NCBI RefSeq assembly: GCF_001190925.1
Contig: NZ_CP011072.1
Coordinates: 2,046,001-2,110,000 of the forward strand
Source of the DNA: Azoarcus sp. CIB
Lineage (GTDB): Bacteria; Pseudomonadota; Gammaproteobacteria; Burkholderiales; Rhodocyclaceae
Direction of reading: 5' to 3'
DNA length: 64,000 bases
The position numbers and the translations under genes are program-made. Positions 47,324-53,857 of the stretch are shown here, piece by piece. Positions within the stretch are counted from its first letter, which is position 1; each line of letters opens with the position of its first letter. The notes under the pieces are model-generated. The model made no database searches and had not been told where the DNA came from. It saw only the letters and a program-made list of their open reading frames with translations.

Positions 47324-47357
47324 GGGCGCATTTCATCACAAAATTTTTGAAGCGTCC

Positions 47358-47387
47358 ATTATCGGTCTAGTGTCTTATATAAGACAA
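47358..47387 (-). promoter_or_regulatory. Candidate gntR promoter
   Basis: On the minus strand TTGTCT (complement of 47382-47387) and GATAAT (complement of 47358-47363) are separated by 18 bp. The 16-bp palindrome at 47371-47386 overlaps the -35 and half of the spacer, which suits autorepression. Confidence 0.5.
47371..47386. promoter_or_regulatory. Probable GntR operator palindrome
   Basis: TGTCTTATATAAGACA is a perfect 16-bp palindrome, 48 bp from the gntR start and 160 bp from the mdh start. It resembles GntR-family operators in size and symmetry. It overlaps the gntR promoter and ends 11 bp before the mdh -35. Confidence 0.7.
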
Positions 47388-47397
47388 GTGACATTCA

Positions 47398-47426
47398 TTG
47401 ACACGCACCACACTTGCTTCTACCAT
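47398..47426 (+). promoter_or_regulatory. Candidate mdh promoter
   Basis: A perfect TTGACA at 47398-47403 and TACCAT at 47421-47426 are separated by exactly 17 bp. This predicts a leader of about 115 nt for mdh. Confidence 0.6.
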
Positions 47427-47546
47427 CTCCCCGCCCCGGAAACCGATTTCCGGTTGTCCAAAGTCGAACGCCGAGCTGCAATCGCGGGCGCAAGATCTAG
47501 AATCAAAACCGTCTTCTCTTCAATTCGCTTTAGAGGGAGTACTCAG

Positions 47547-48536
47547 ATGAGCAAAGCCCCCATCCGTGTCGCCGTTACCGGCGCTGCCGGCCAGATCGGA
47601 TACAGCCTGCTGTTCCGCATTGCCAGCGGCGAAATGCTGGGCAAAGATCAGCCCGTGATCCTGCAACTGCTCGATCTGCCGCAGGCCCAGAAGGCGGTCA
47701 AGGGCGTGATGATGGAGCTGGAAGACTGCGCCTTCCCGCTGCTCGCCGGCATGGTTGCGACCGACGATCCGAACGTCGCATTCAAGGATGCTGACTACTG
47801 CCTGCTCGTCGGTGCCCGTCCGCGCGGCCCCGGCATGGAACGCGCCGACCTCCTCACCGCGAACGGCGCAATCTTCACCGTTCAGGGTAAGGCGATTGCC
47901 GAGAACGCCAAGGAGACCGTCAAGGTTCTCGTCGTCGGCAACCCCTGCAACACCAATGCCTACATTGCCGCTGCCGCTGCCAAGAAGGTCGGCCGCACGA
48001 ATCCGAACAACTACCACGGCATGCTGCGTCTGGACCATAACCGCGCTCTGTCGCAGCTTGCTGCCAAGACCGGCCGCACGGTGTCGAGCCTGCGGAAGCT
48101 GGTCGTGTGGGGCAACCACTCGCCCTCGATGTACGCGGACTATCGCTTCTGCACGTCGAACGGCGACTCCATCAAGGCGCTCGTCAATGACCACGCCTGG
48201 AACAACGACGTCTTCCTGCCGACGGTCGGCAAGCGCGGCGCCGCAATCATCGACGCGCGCGGCTTGTCGTCCGCTGCTTCGGCGGCGAACGCAGCGATCG
48301 ACCACATGCGCGACTGGGCCCTCGGCTCGGACGACTGGGTGACGATGGGCGTTCCGTCCGATGGTTCCTACGGCATTCCGGCCGGCGTCGTGTTCGGCTT
48401 CCCCTGCGAGTGCAAGAACGGCGAATTCAAGATCATCCAGGGGCTCGAGATCGACGAGTACTCGCGCGAGAAGATCAACAAGACCCTCGCCGAGCTCGAA
48501 GACGAGCGCGCTGCTGTTGCCGACATGCTGAAGTAA
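47547..48536 (+). CDS. mdh: Malate dehydrogenase (NAD, LDH-like/cytosolic type)
   Basis: Malate dehydrogenase interconverts malate and oxaloacetate. The 329-residue protein is of the type related to cytosolic eukaryotic and betaproteobacterial enzymes. It has the NAD motif '[19 protein letters not shown]', the mobile-loop arginines '[14 protein letters not shown]', '[12 protein letters not shown]' and the catalytic histidine in '[13 protein letters not shown]'. ATG 47547 is chosen for the strong GAGGGAG 8 nt before it; the frame is open 225 bp further upstream, across the promoter and operator. Confidence 0.97.
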   Translation: MSKAPIRVAVTGAAGQIGYSLLFRIASGEMLGKDQPVILQLLDLPQAQKAVKGVMMELEDCAFPLLAGMVATDDPNVAFKDADYCLLVGARPRGPGMERADLLTANGAIFTVQGKAIAENAKETVKVLVVGNPCNTNAYIAAAAAKKVGRTNPNNYHGMLRLDHNRALSQLAAKTGRTVSSLRKLVVWGNHSPSMYADYRFCTSNGDSIKALVNDHAWNNDVFLPTVGKRGAAIIDARGLSSAASAANAAIDHMRDWALGSDDWVTMGVPSDGSYGIPAGVVFGFPCECKNGEFKIIQGLEIDEYSREKINKTLAELEDERAAVADMLK

Positions 48537-48558
48537 TCGGCCTGCGCCAGGCTTGAGC

Positions 48559-48592
48559 AAAAAGCCGCGGCAATGCGCCGCGGCTTTTTTTT
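48559..48592 (+). terminator. Intrinsic terminator after mdh
   Basis: A 13-bp stem (48559-48571 with 48577-48589, core GCCGCGGC) with a 5-nt loop is followed by a run of T to 48592. It is a textbook rho-independent terminator. Confidence 0.93.
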
Positions 48593-48631
48593 GCCCGCGA
48601 GTTTCAGCAGAATCGCTCTCTCGACACGTAT

Positions 48632-49627
48632 ATGGACAAAGTCATGCAACACCCTGCCGACGTTCTTTTCGCGGGAGAGAAACCCTTCCCGGCCCTGCCC
48701 GCCGTCGATCACTATGCCGGCTCTGAGAAACTGATGCAAAAAGCCTTGCAGCTTCAGCAGGAGCTCGGGCCGATCTTCGACGTGACGTGTGACTGCGAGG
48801 ACGGAGCGCATGCCGGAGCCGAGGCGGAACATGCGGCAATGGCGGCCGGATTGATTGTGTCGGCGGACAATCGTTTCGGACGGGTCGGGGCGCGCATTCA
48901 CGACATCACCCACAGCCACTGGAAGCAGGATCTAGAAATTCTTGTCGGTCAGGCGGGTCGGCGCATCGCGTTCATCACATTGCCCAAAGTACGCTCCGCG
49001 ACGGACGCTGCAGAGCAGATTCAGGTGTTGCGCGCGATCGAAAATGCGCACGGAATCGACCAGCCGATCCCCGTGCACGTATTGATCGAGACACATGGCG
49101 CGCTGCGCGAAGCATGGGATATCGCCGCGCTCGACAGCGTGGAGTCGCTCGATTTCGGTCTCATGGACTTCGTATCCGGTCACCATGGAGCGATCCCGGG
49201 CCACGCGATGACCAGTCCGGGCCAGTTTACGCACCCGCTGGTCGTCCGGGCGAAAGCGGAGATTGCAGCGGCGGCGCTCGGAAACGGTGTCGTCCCGTCT
49301 CACAACGTCACCACGGAACTCAAGGATCTCGATTACATCCGCCGGGACGCCGAGCGTGCGCGACGCGAGTTCGGCTATCTGCGCATGTGGAGCATCCACC
49401 CGAACCAGGTCCGACCCATCGTCGAGGCAATGCGCCCGGATTTTTCCGAAGTCGAGGCCGCCGTCGAGATTCTCGTCGGCGCCCAAGCCGTAGGTTGGGG
49501 ACCGACCCAGCACTGTGGAAAGCTCCACGACCGGGCGTCGTATCGCTATTTCTGGGAGTTGCTGTCCCGGGCCAAGGCCACGGGGATGGCAATCGGCGAC
49601 GAAGCCGAGCAGCGCTTCTTTCGCTGA
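48632..49627 (+). CDS. HpcH/HpaI aldolase/citrate lyase family protein (CitE-like)
   Basis: A 331-residue TIM-barrel lyase of the CitE/malyl-CoA lyase superfamily. The metal and CoA-site segments are recognisable: 'FDVTCDCEDGAHAG', 'IAFITLPKVRSATDAAEQI', 'VHVLIETHGALREAWDIAAL' with a metal-ligand Glu, and 'LDFGLMDFVSGHHGAIPG'. It is probably a CoA-thioester lyase or hydrolase acting on a malyl- or citramalyl-type substrate; no citD or citF partner is present, so it is not citrate lyase. The N-terminus could instead begin at ATG 48644, 12 bp downstream, which has GGA before it. It follows mdh but behind a terminator. Confidence 0.85.
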   Translation: MDKVMQHPADVLFAGEKPFPALPAVDHYAGSEKLMQKALQLQQELGPIFDVTCDCEDGAHAGAEAEHAAMAAGLIVSADNRFGRVGARIHDITHSHWKQDLEILVGQAGRRIAFITLPKVRSATDAAEQIQVLRAIENAHGIDQPIPVHVLIETHGALREAWDIAALDSVESLDFGLMDFVSGHHGAIPGHAMTSPGQFTHPLVVRAKAEIAAAALGNGVVPSHNVTTELKDLDYIRRDAERARREFGYLRMWSIHPNQVRPIVEAMRPDFSEVEAAVEILVGAQAVGWGPTQHCGKLHDRASYRYFWELLSRAKATGMAIGDEAEQRFFR

Positions 49628-49631
49628 GGGC

Positions 49632-49717
49632 GCACGCCGATCGTCCTGATCGACTCAGGAAGTCGACTGGCGTGCGACGATAATAGCCACGGCCGTACGG
49701 TGTACGTCACGTACGGC
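49632..49717. other. Hairpin-rich gap between the CitE-like gene and infA
   Basis: Two structures lie between the convergent genes. The arms CGCACGCC and GGCGTGCG (49631-49677 region) enclose a TCCTGA/TCAGGA stem. A second pair GCCGTAC/GTACGGC is at 49692-49698 and 49711-49717. Neither has a T-run. They may end transcripts by another route. Confidence 0.35.
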
Positions 49718-49796
49718 GACATGATCGTCATCGCCCGCAGGAGTCCGCAGACTGGACGGGTTGTTCCCCCGCCAAGTCGCGAGAAGTCAAGAAACC

Positions 49797-50066
49797 TCAG
49801 CGACCGCGAAACTGGCGACGGGGGGCGGCAGGGGCATCGCTCCGTTCTTCCTTGTGGCGGAAACTGATGCGGGCCTTCGTCAGGTCGTACGGTGACAACT
49901 CGACGCTTACCTTGTCGCCGGCGAGAATCCGAATGCGATGCTTACGCATTTTGCCCGATGCGTAAGCCTGCACTTCCACGCCATTCTCGAGCGTCACGCG
50001 GAAACGCGTATCGGGAAGCACTTCGTTCACAACGCCTTCCATTTCCAGCAGTTCTTCCTTCGCCAT
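49797..50066 (-). CDS. infA: Translation initiation factor IF-1 (extended paralogue)
   Basis: An 89-residue S1/OB-fold protein. The first 72 residues match IF-1 closely: '[20 protein letters not shown]', 'VTLENG', '[31 protein letters not shown]'. It then adds a C-terminal extension of about 17 residues, rich in Arg, Ala and Pro, that standard IF-1 lacks. IF-1 occupies the ribosomal A site during initiation. It stands alone and not in the ribosomal-protein operon, as expected for a second infA copy. GAGGAG lies 5 nt before the ATG. Confidence 0.93.
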   Translation of the reverse strand: MAKEELLEMEGVVNEVLPDTRFRVTLENGVEVQAYASGKMRKHRIRILAGDKVSVELSPYDLTKARISFRHKEERSDAPAAPRRQFRGR

Positions 50067-50333
50067 TTCAACTCCTCGAAAACAGGCAATATCCGGCTGC
50101 ACGACGGTCCATCGTGAGAATTCCGGGCGCCAAGCCGCACCGTGATCGTCAACGGCGCAGCGACCTGTGCCCCTGTTACACACGACTGTGATCAGGAGAC
50201 ACCGGAACGATCCAGACAGACGGAAATATGCAAGGCCTGGACGGGGATGACGTTTCGCTGCGACGTCGGGAATGACCGGCACAACCGGCAGAGAATGAGC
50301 CGGAACGATGTTCCGCCCCCAACTTGATAGTGC

Positions 50334-50363
50334 ATTATAGCGGAACGCATCACAGTGCCCCAA
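50334..50363 (-). promoter_or_regulatory. Candidate infA promoter
   Basis: A perfect TATAAT on the minus strand (complement of 50334-50339) is preceded after 18 bp by TTGGGG (complement of 50358-50363). The -10 is strong, the -35 matches only TTG. Confidence 0.45.
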
Positions 50364-50391
50364 ATCGCCCCTTTCCGGGGGCGAATGTGCG

Positions 50392-50418
50392 TTGTGCGGG
50401 CCCGGCTTTCTTTATAAT
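50392..50418 (+). promoter_or_regulatory. Candidate promoter of the cyclase-FHA gene
   Basis: A perfect TATAAT at 50413-50418 ends 6 bp before the start codon ATG at 50425. TTGTGC at 50392-50397 could be the -35 with a short 15-bp spacer. Transcription would begin at or next to the A of the ATG, so the mRNA should be leaderless. Confidence 0.6.
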
Positions 50419-50424
50419 GAAAAA

Positions 50425-51318
50425 ATGACGGTTCCCGAAACCTTCCCCGAAAGTTGCACGGTGTTCTTTGCCGATCTGGCCGGCAGCACTCAGCTTTACG
50501 AGCGCGCAGGGGACGCCGTTGCCTACCGTCTTGTCGAGCAATGCCTGCAGGGAATGCGACAGGAAATTCAGGCCTGTGGCGGCAGAGTGGTCAAGAACAC
50601 CGGGGACGGACTGCTCGCAGTTTTTTCCGATCCGAACGGAGCGCCGGAGGCGGCGATAAGGGTCCACAACGTCGTTCAGGACCTTCCGCGCGTGTCCGGG
50701 CAGAAATCGGCGGTTCGCGTCGCGTTCCACACCGGTACGGTGATAGTCAGCGAAGACGATGTCTTCGGTGATACCGTGAATGTCGCGGCCCGCTTGCTCG
50801 AACTCGCATCGCCGGGGCGTGCGATAACGTCGGAACAATGTGCTCACGAGCTGAAAACTGAATGGCGCAGCCTCCTGCATCCGCTTCAGAGCAGAAGTCT
50901 GCGGGGCGTGTCGCGTCTGACGGCGCCGTTCGAGCTCGTATGCGAATCAGTGGGCGACCTCACGGTAGTGCAGAGCGTGACGCTCGACGCAGAAGACTCC
51001 CCCGAATTGCGACTCAGCATCGGAGGCCGCTCGCTGATCCTGAACTCCCAAAGGCCGAGCGCCCGATTGGGTCGTGGAGCCTCCTCGGAGATTCGTGTCA
51101 CGGACACGCGCGCATCCCGCGAACACGCCTACATCGAGCTGCGTGGCGACAAATTCGTCCTCGTCGACCGCAGCAGTAACGGCACCTTCGTCGCCATTGA
51201 CGGAGAACGCGAGTTCGTCCTTTCGCACGAGGAAGTGGTCCTGAGAAAACGCGGTTGCATCGCACTGGGCCGGTCGTCATCGGAAAGCCACGACGTCATC
51301 GAATTCGCCAGTCTGTAA
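50425..51318 (+). CDS. Class III adenylate cyclase with C-terminal FHA domain
   Basis: A 297-residue cytoplasmic protein with two domains. The cyclase domain (about 8-170) keeps the catalytic set: metal Asp17 in 'FFADLAGST', Lys57 and Asp61 in 'VVKNTGDGLLAVF', and Asn119 and Arg123 in 'FGDTVNVAARL'. It should therefore be active and prefer ATP. The FHA domain (about 204-285) has 'ARLGRGASSEIRV', 'SREHAYIEL' and 'DRSSNGTFV', which bind phosphothreonine. So cAMP output could be tied to a Ser/Thr-phosphorylated partner, not seen in this window. The start at 50425 has no ribosome-binding site and follows a TATAAT by 6 bp. Confidence 0.88.
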   Translation: MTVPETFPESCTVFFADLAGSTQLYERAGDAVAYRLVEQCLQGMRQEIQACGGRVVKNTGDGLLAVFSDPNGAPEAAIRVHNVVQDLPRVSGQKSAVRVAFHTGTVIVSEDDVFGDTVNVAARLLELASPGRAITSEQCAHELKTEWRSLLHPLQSRSLRGVSRLTAPFELVCESVGDLTVVQSVTLDAEDSPELRLSIGGRSLILNSQRPSARLGRGASSEIRVTDTRASREHAYIELRGDKFVLVDRSSNGTFVAIDGEREFVLSHEEVVLRKRGCIALGRSSSESHDVIEFASL

Positions 51319-51357
51319 AAGTCGCGGCGCACGCTGATATGCCCCGCCTGGCACCAC

Positions 51358-51687
51358 TCAGTGCTTGGCGCAGTCGGCACGGCAAGCCGCGCAATTGCTC
51401 CTGTCCACCCGTTTTCCGAGCGCCTGCTGGAGTGCGCAGACGGACCGCCTGCAGCACACCACCGCAGCCCCTTCCTTGCTGGCTGCTTCGCGGAAGCGCT
51501 GCATGACGTTGTGCCCAAGGAAATCGGTGAAGAGGATCACCATGCCGATACCTGCCGGCAAGGTGGCCGTGCGGCGCTGGTGCGCGGTCTCCCGACCGCT
51601 GACATGCCCCGCAATGCGAATGCCGAACTCCGACAAGACGTTCGGAATGTTGCCGAGGCGATCTGCTCCCACAATCAGTGCATCCAT
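51358..51687 (-). CDS. DUF2325 domain protein, Cys-rich C-terminus
   Basis: A 109-residue DUF2325 protein. The body 'MDALIVGADRLGNIPNVLSEFGI' then 'SGRETAH' and 'MVILFTDFLGHNVMQRFREAASKEGAAVV' follows the family. The last 32 residues are unusually rich in cysteine: a Cys-Cys pair, another Cys 5 residues later, then C-x2-C-x3-C in 'SNCAACRADCAKH'. The family has no established function. It diverges from fbpA across a repeat-rich 124-bp region, which suggests joint regulation with iron uptake and possibly metal or iron-sulfur binding. The start at 51687 is preferred over an upstream in-frame codon. Confidence 0.75.
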   Translation of the reverse strand: MDALIVGADRLGNIPNVLSEFGIRIAGHVSGRETAHQRRTATLPAGIGMVILFTDFLGHNVMQRFREAASKEGAAVVCCRRSVCALQQALGKRVDRSNCAACRADCAKH

Positions 51688-51702
51688 GTCATCCCTCAAT
51701 CG

Positions 51703-51780
51703 GTATTGCGAATCGTTCGCAACAATACTGCCTGCAATGGGAACTATTTGCAAGTAAGAATTGTTCTCGATAGTATTGCG
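51703..51780. promoter_or_regulatory. Repeat-rich control region of DUF2325/fbpA, with Fur-like site
   Basis: The region has a perfect inverted repeat TTGCGAA-TCG-TTCGCAA (51706-51722). Three copies of GTATTG occur (51703-51708, inverted at 51723-51728, and 51773-51778), the first and last extended to GTATTGCG. A site at 51755-51769 matches 10 of 14 positions of the Fur 7-1-7 pattern. Control by iron is likely but unproved. Confidence 0.45.
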
Positions 51781-51811
51781 CCATCACCCCATGACAACGC
51801 AAGGGAACCAC

Positions 51812-52831
51812 ATGAACAAGACTCTGATCGCCTCCATCCTCGCCGGTTTTGGCGTCCTCGCCACCCAGGCCAGTGCAGCGGACGCCGAACTCAACTTGTA
51901 CTCGGCGCGCCACTATCAAACCGACGAGGCCTTGTATTCGAGCTTCACGAAACAGACTGGCATCAAGATCAACAGGATCGAAGCTAAGGAAGATGAGCTG
52001 CTCGAGCGCATCCGCAACGAGGGTGCGAATAGTCCTGCCGACGTCTTTATCACCGTCGATGCATCGCGTCTGGCGAAGGCGGACGAACTCGGAATCTTCG
52101 CTCCGGTGAAGTCGAAGGTACTGGAAGAGCGCATCCCTGCGCATCTGCGCACCGAGAACTGGTACTCGTATTCGACGCGCGCCCGCGTGATTATTTACAA
52201 CAAGGACTCGGTCAAGGCGGACGACGTGCAGACGTACGAGAGCCTCGCGGCCCCTGCCCTCAAGGGGAAGGTCTGCTCGCGCTCGGGTAGCCATCCGTAC
52301 AACATTTCGCTCGGAGCAGCCCTGGTGAAGCACAACGGAGCCGAAGCGACGGAGACCTGGGCCAGGAACGTGGTCGCGAATTTCGCTCGCGCACCCAAAG
52401 GCGGTGACACCGACCAGATCAAGGCCGTGGCCGCAGGCGAGTGCGGCGTGACGATCGCCAACACCTATTACCTTGCGCGCCTGATGAACTCGGACAAGGC
52501 CGAGGACAAGGCCGTCGTAGCGAAGATCGGGACCGTCTGGCCGAACCAGAAGACGTGGGGCGCGCACATCAATGTTTCGGGCGCAGGCATGCTGAAAAAT
52601 GCCCCGAACAAGGGGGCCGCGGTGAAATTCCTCGAGTACCTCGCATCCGACGAGGCGCAAGCGTACTTTGCCAACGGCAACAATGAGTGGCCGGTCGTGG
52701 CGAGCGTCAAGGTGAATAATCCCGCGCTCGATACGCTCGGCAAATTCAAGGCTGACAGCCTTCCTGTCGGCGAACTCGCCAACACCGCGGCCGAAGCGCA
52801 AAAGATCTACGACCGCGCTGGATTCCGTTGA
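51812..52831 (+). CDS. fbpA: Ferric iron-binding periplasmic protein FbpA
   Basis: A 339-residue periplasmic binding protein (bacterial transferrin type). The signal peptide is cleaved after residue 22 (TQASA-ADAEL). The mature protein begins 'LNLYSARHYQTDEALYSSF', with His34 and Tyr35 near the iron site, and has the adjacent tyrosines Tyr219-Tyr220 in 'ANTYYLARL' that coordinate ferric iron in this family. It hands iron to the FbpB/FbpC transporter, whose genes lie 1 kb downstream in a separate divergent pair. Good ribosome-binding site AAGGGA before the ATG. Confidence 0.95.
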   Translation: MNKTLIASILAGFGVLATQASAADAELNLYSARHYQTDEALYSSFTKQTGIKINRIEAKEDELLERIRNEGANSPADVFITVDASRLAKADELGIFAPVKSKVLEERIPAHLRTENWYSYSTRARVIIYNKDSVKADDVQTYESLAAPALKGKVCSRSGSHPYNISLGAALVKHNGAEATETWARNVVANFARAPKGGDTDQIKAVAAGECGVTIANTYYLARLMNSDKAEDKAVVAKIGTVWPNQKTWGAHINVSGAGMLKNAPNKGAAVKFLEYLASDEAQAYFANGNNEWPVVASVKVNNPALDTLGKFKADSLPVGELANTAAEAQKIYDRAGFR

Positions 52832-52898
52832 TCGGTTGGTCTGCGACGGCGTGACCGCTCCGTCGCAGACCGACTGCAGATCAGAGGGCAGGCAAGGA

Positions 52899-52941
52899 AA
52901 AGAACGACGCCTTCCGATCTACCCGGAAGGCGTCGTTCTTT
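52899..52941. terminator. Bidirectional terminator after fbpA
   Basis: A perfect 17-bp stem (52899-52915 with 52925-52941) with a 9-nt loop, A-rich on the left and T-rich on the right end, separates fbpA from the convergent hypothetical gene. Confidence 0.9.
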
Positions 52942-52991
52942 CATGTAAGCCCGACAGCGACCTCGGGAAGAGCTCGCAACGGACAGCGCTC

Positions 52992-53399
52992 CTACTCGGA
53001 CTGAGGAGTGGGCGTGGTGTTCGGCTTCGGCGACCGCTTGCGGAATTTACGCGCGGGTTTCTTCGCCGGCGCATCTTCGCCCGCCGGTGCCGGTGCTGGC
53101 ACAGCGGCAGCGCTCTTGGGCTGGACTACCGGCTTTTGCTGCGGGGGCGCCTTGCCTTGTCCGCCAGGCTTTTGTTGGCGTCCACCCGGTCGCGGGCCAC
53201 GGGAAGGCTTGGCCCCCAATCCGGTCGAGGGCGTCGGGCGCCTCAGGTTGGGGTCGGGCGCGCCTTCACGATTTCCGGGAGCGAGACTGATCTCGAGTTC
53301 GTTGAGCTCGTCCCATTCGGCGTCGGAGCGCTGATTGTCAGGAATCGCCAGCAGTTCCTGCAGGCGACGACGCGGAGAAGTCGATTGCGGTGCATTCAT
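52992..53399 (-). CDS. Hypothetical protein with basic Pro/Lys-rich tail
   Basis: A 135-residue protein I cannot assign to a family. The first 45 residues are acidic and helical ('RRRLQELLAIPDNQRSDAEWDELNELE'), and the remaining 90 are low-complexity, rich in Pro, Lys, Arg, Gly, Gln and Ala. The tail is probably disordered and positively charged, as in some nucleic-acid-binding or ribosome-associated proteins. It converges on fbpA at a strong terminator, and its own promoter is not obvious. It is a real gene by codon pattern and a start at 53399, but function is unknown. Confidence 0.6.
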   Translation of the reverse strand: MNAPQSTSPRRRLQELLAIPDNQRSDAEWDELNELEISLAPGNREGAPDPNLRRPTPSTGLGAKPSRGPRPGGRQQKPGGQGKAPPQQKPVVQPKSAAAVPAPAPAGEDAPAKKPARKFRKRSPKPNTTPTPQSE

Positions 53400-53501
53400 G
53401 GTCGAATTATCCCATCGTTCGGGCGTGCCCGCTCCTGTTCTTGCTCAAAAAGTCGTGTCTGCGGCGAATGCCAGGGATGCAAGTCCCTTGAAGCGAATTT
53501 T

Positions 53502-53819
53502 TCACTTCGGAAAACGACGGGACACGCGCTCAACGATCGATCCGCGCGCTGCCACGTCGGTCGCTCCGGCCCGCTTTGCCGCCTCGAACGCCTCGGGGTC
53601 GTATTGCGGACCGAAAACGATGATATCGACCTGGGGAAAGGTCGCGCGCAACTGTGTTATGTGATCACACGCATTACGCACCGCGAGATCCACCACGATG
53701 CAGTCGGGCGTTTCCGTGCCGCGCTTCTTGAGCATGGTTGCACCGGAAGCCTTCCACTTCGACTCGAGCCGCATGCGGTTCATCAGATCATCGCACCACA
53801 GTAATATTTTGATTGTCAT
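53502..53819 (-). CDS. Small pseudo-receiver-like protein
   Basis: A 105-residue protein with a CheY-like alternation of strands and helices: 'IKILLWCDD', 'PDCIVVDLA' with Asp44 at the phospho-acceptor position, 'VDIIVFGPQ' and 'AAKRAGATDVAARGS'. The lysine that follows strand 5 in true receivers is replaced (Ala-Ala-Arg-Gly), so it is probably a degenerate receiver. It lies between the hypothetical gene and fbpB on the same strand, 38 bp from fbpB. A link to iron transport is only positional. Confidence 0.55.
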   Translation of the reverse strand: MTIKILLWCDDLMNRMRLESKWKASGATMLKKRGTETPDCIVVDLAVRNACDHITQLRATFPQVDIIVFGPQYDPEAFEAAKRAGATDVAARGSIVERVSRRFPK

Positions 53820-53857
53820 CCCGCATCCTCAGTAGTATTTCCCATTCGAAGCGCAAT

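Larger units (their letters stand above)
50067..50424. other. Long intergenic region between infA and the cyclase-FHA gene
   Basis: These 358 bp contain no convincing gene. A minus-strand promoter (50334-50363) would give infA a leader of about 260 nt. That leader holds small hairpins, including CGGAACGATGTTCCG at 50301-50315. A plus-strand -10 at 50413-50418 serves the cyclase gene. No known riboswitch fold was recognised. Confidence 0.5.

Noticed and set aside
50067-50363. Infa frame extended upstream by 99 in-frame codons
   Set aside because: The extension is not IF-1-like and has no motif. The ATG at 50066 has an excellent ribosome-binding site and gives the universal IF-1 N-terminus.
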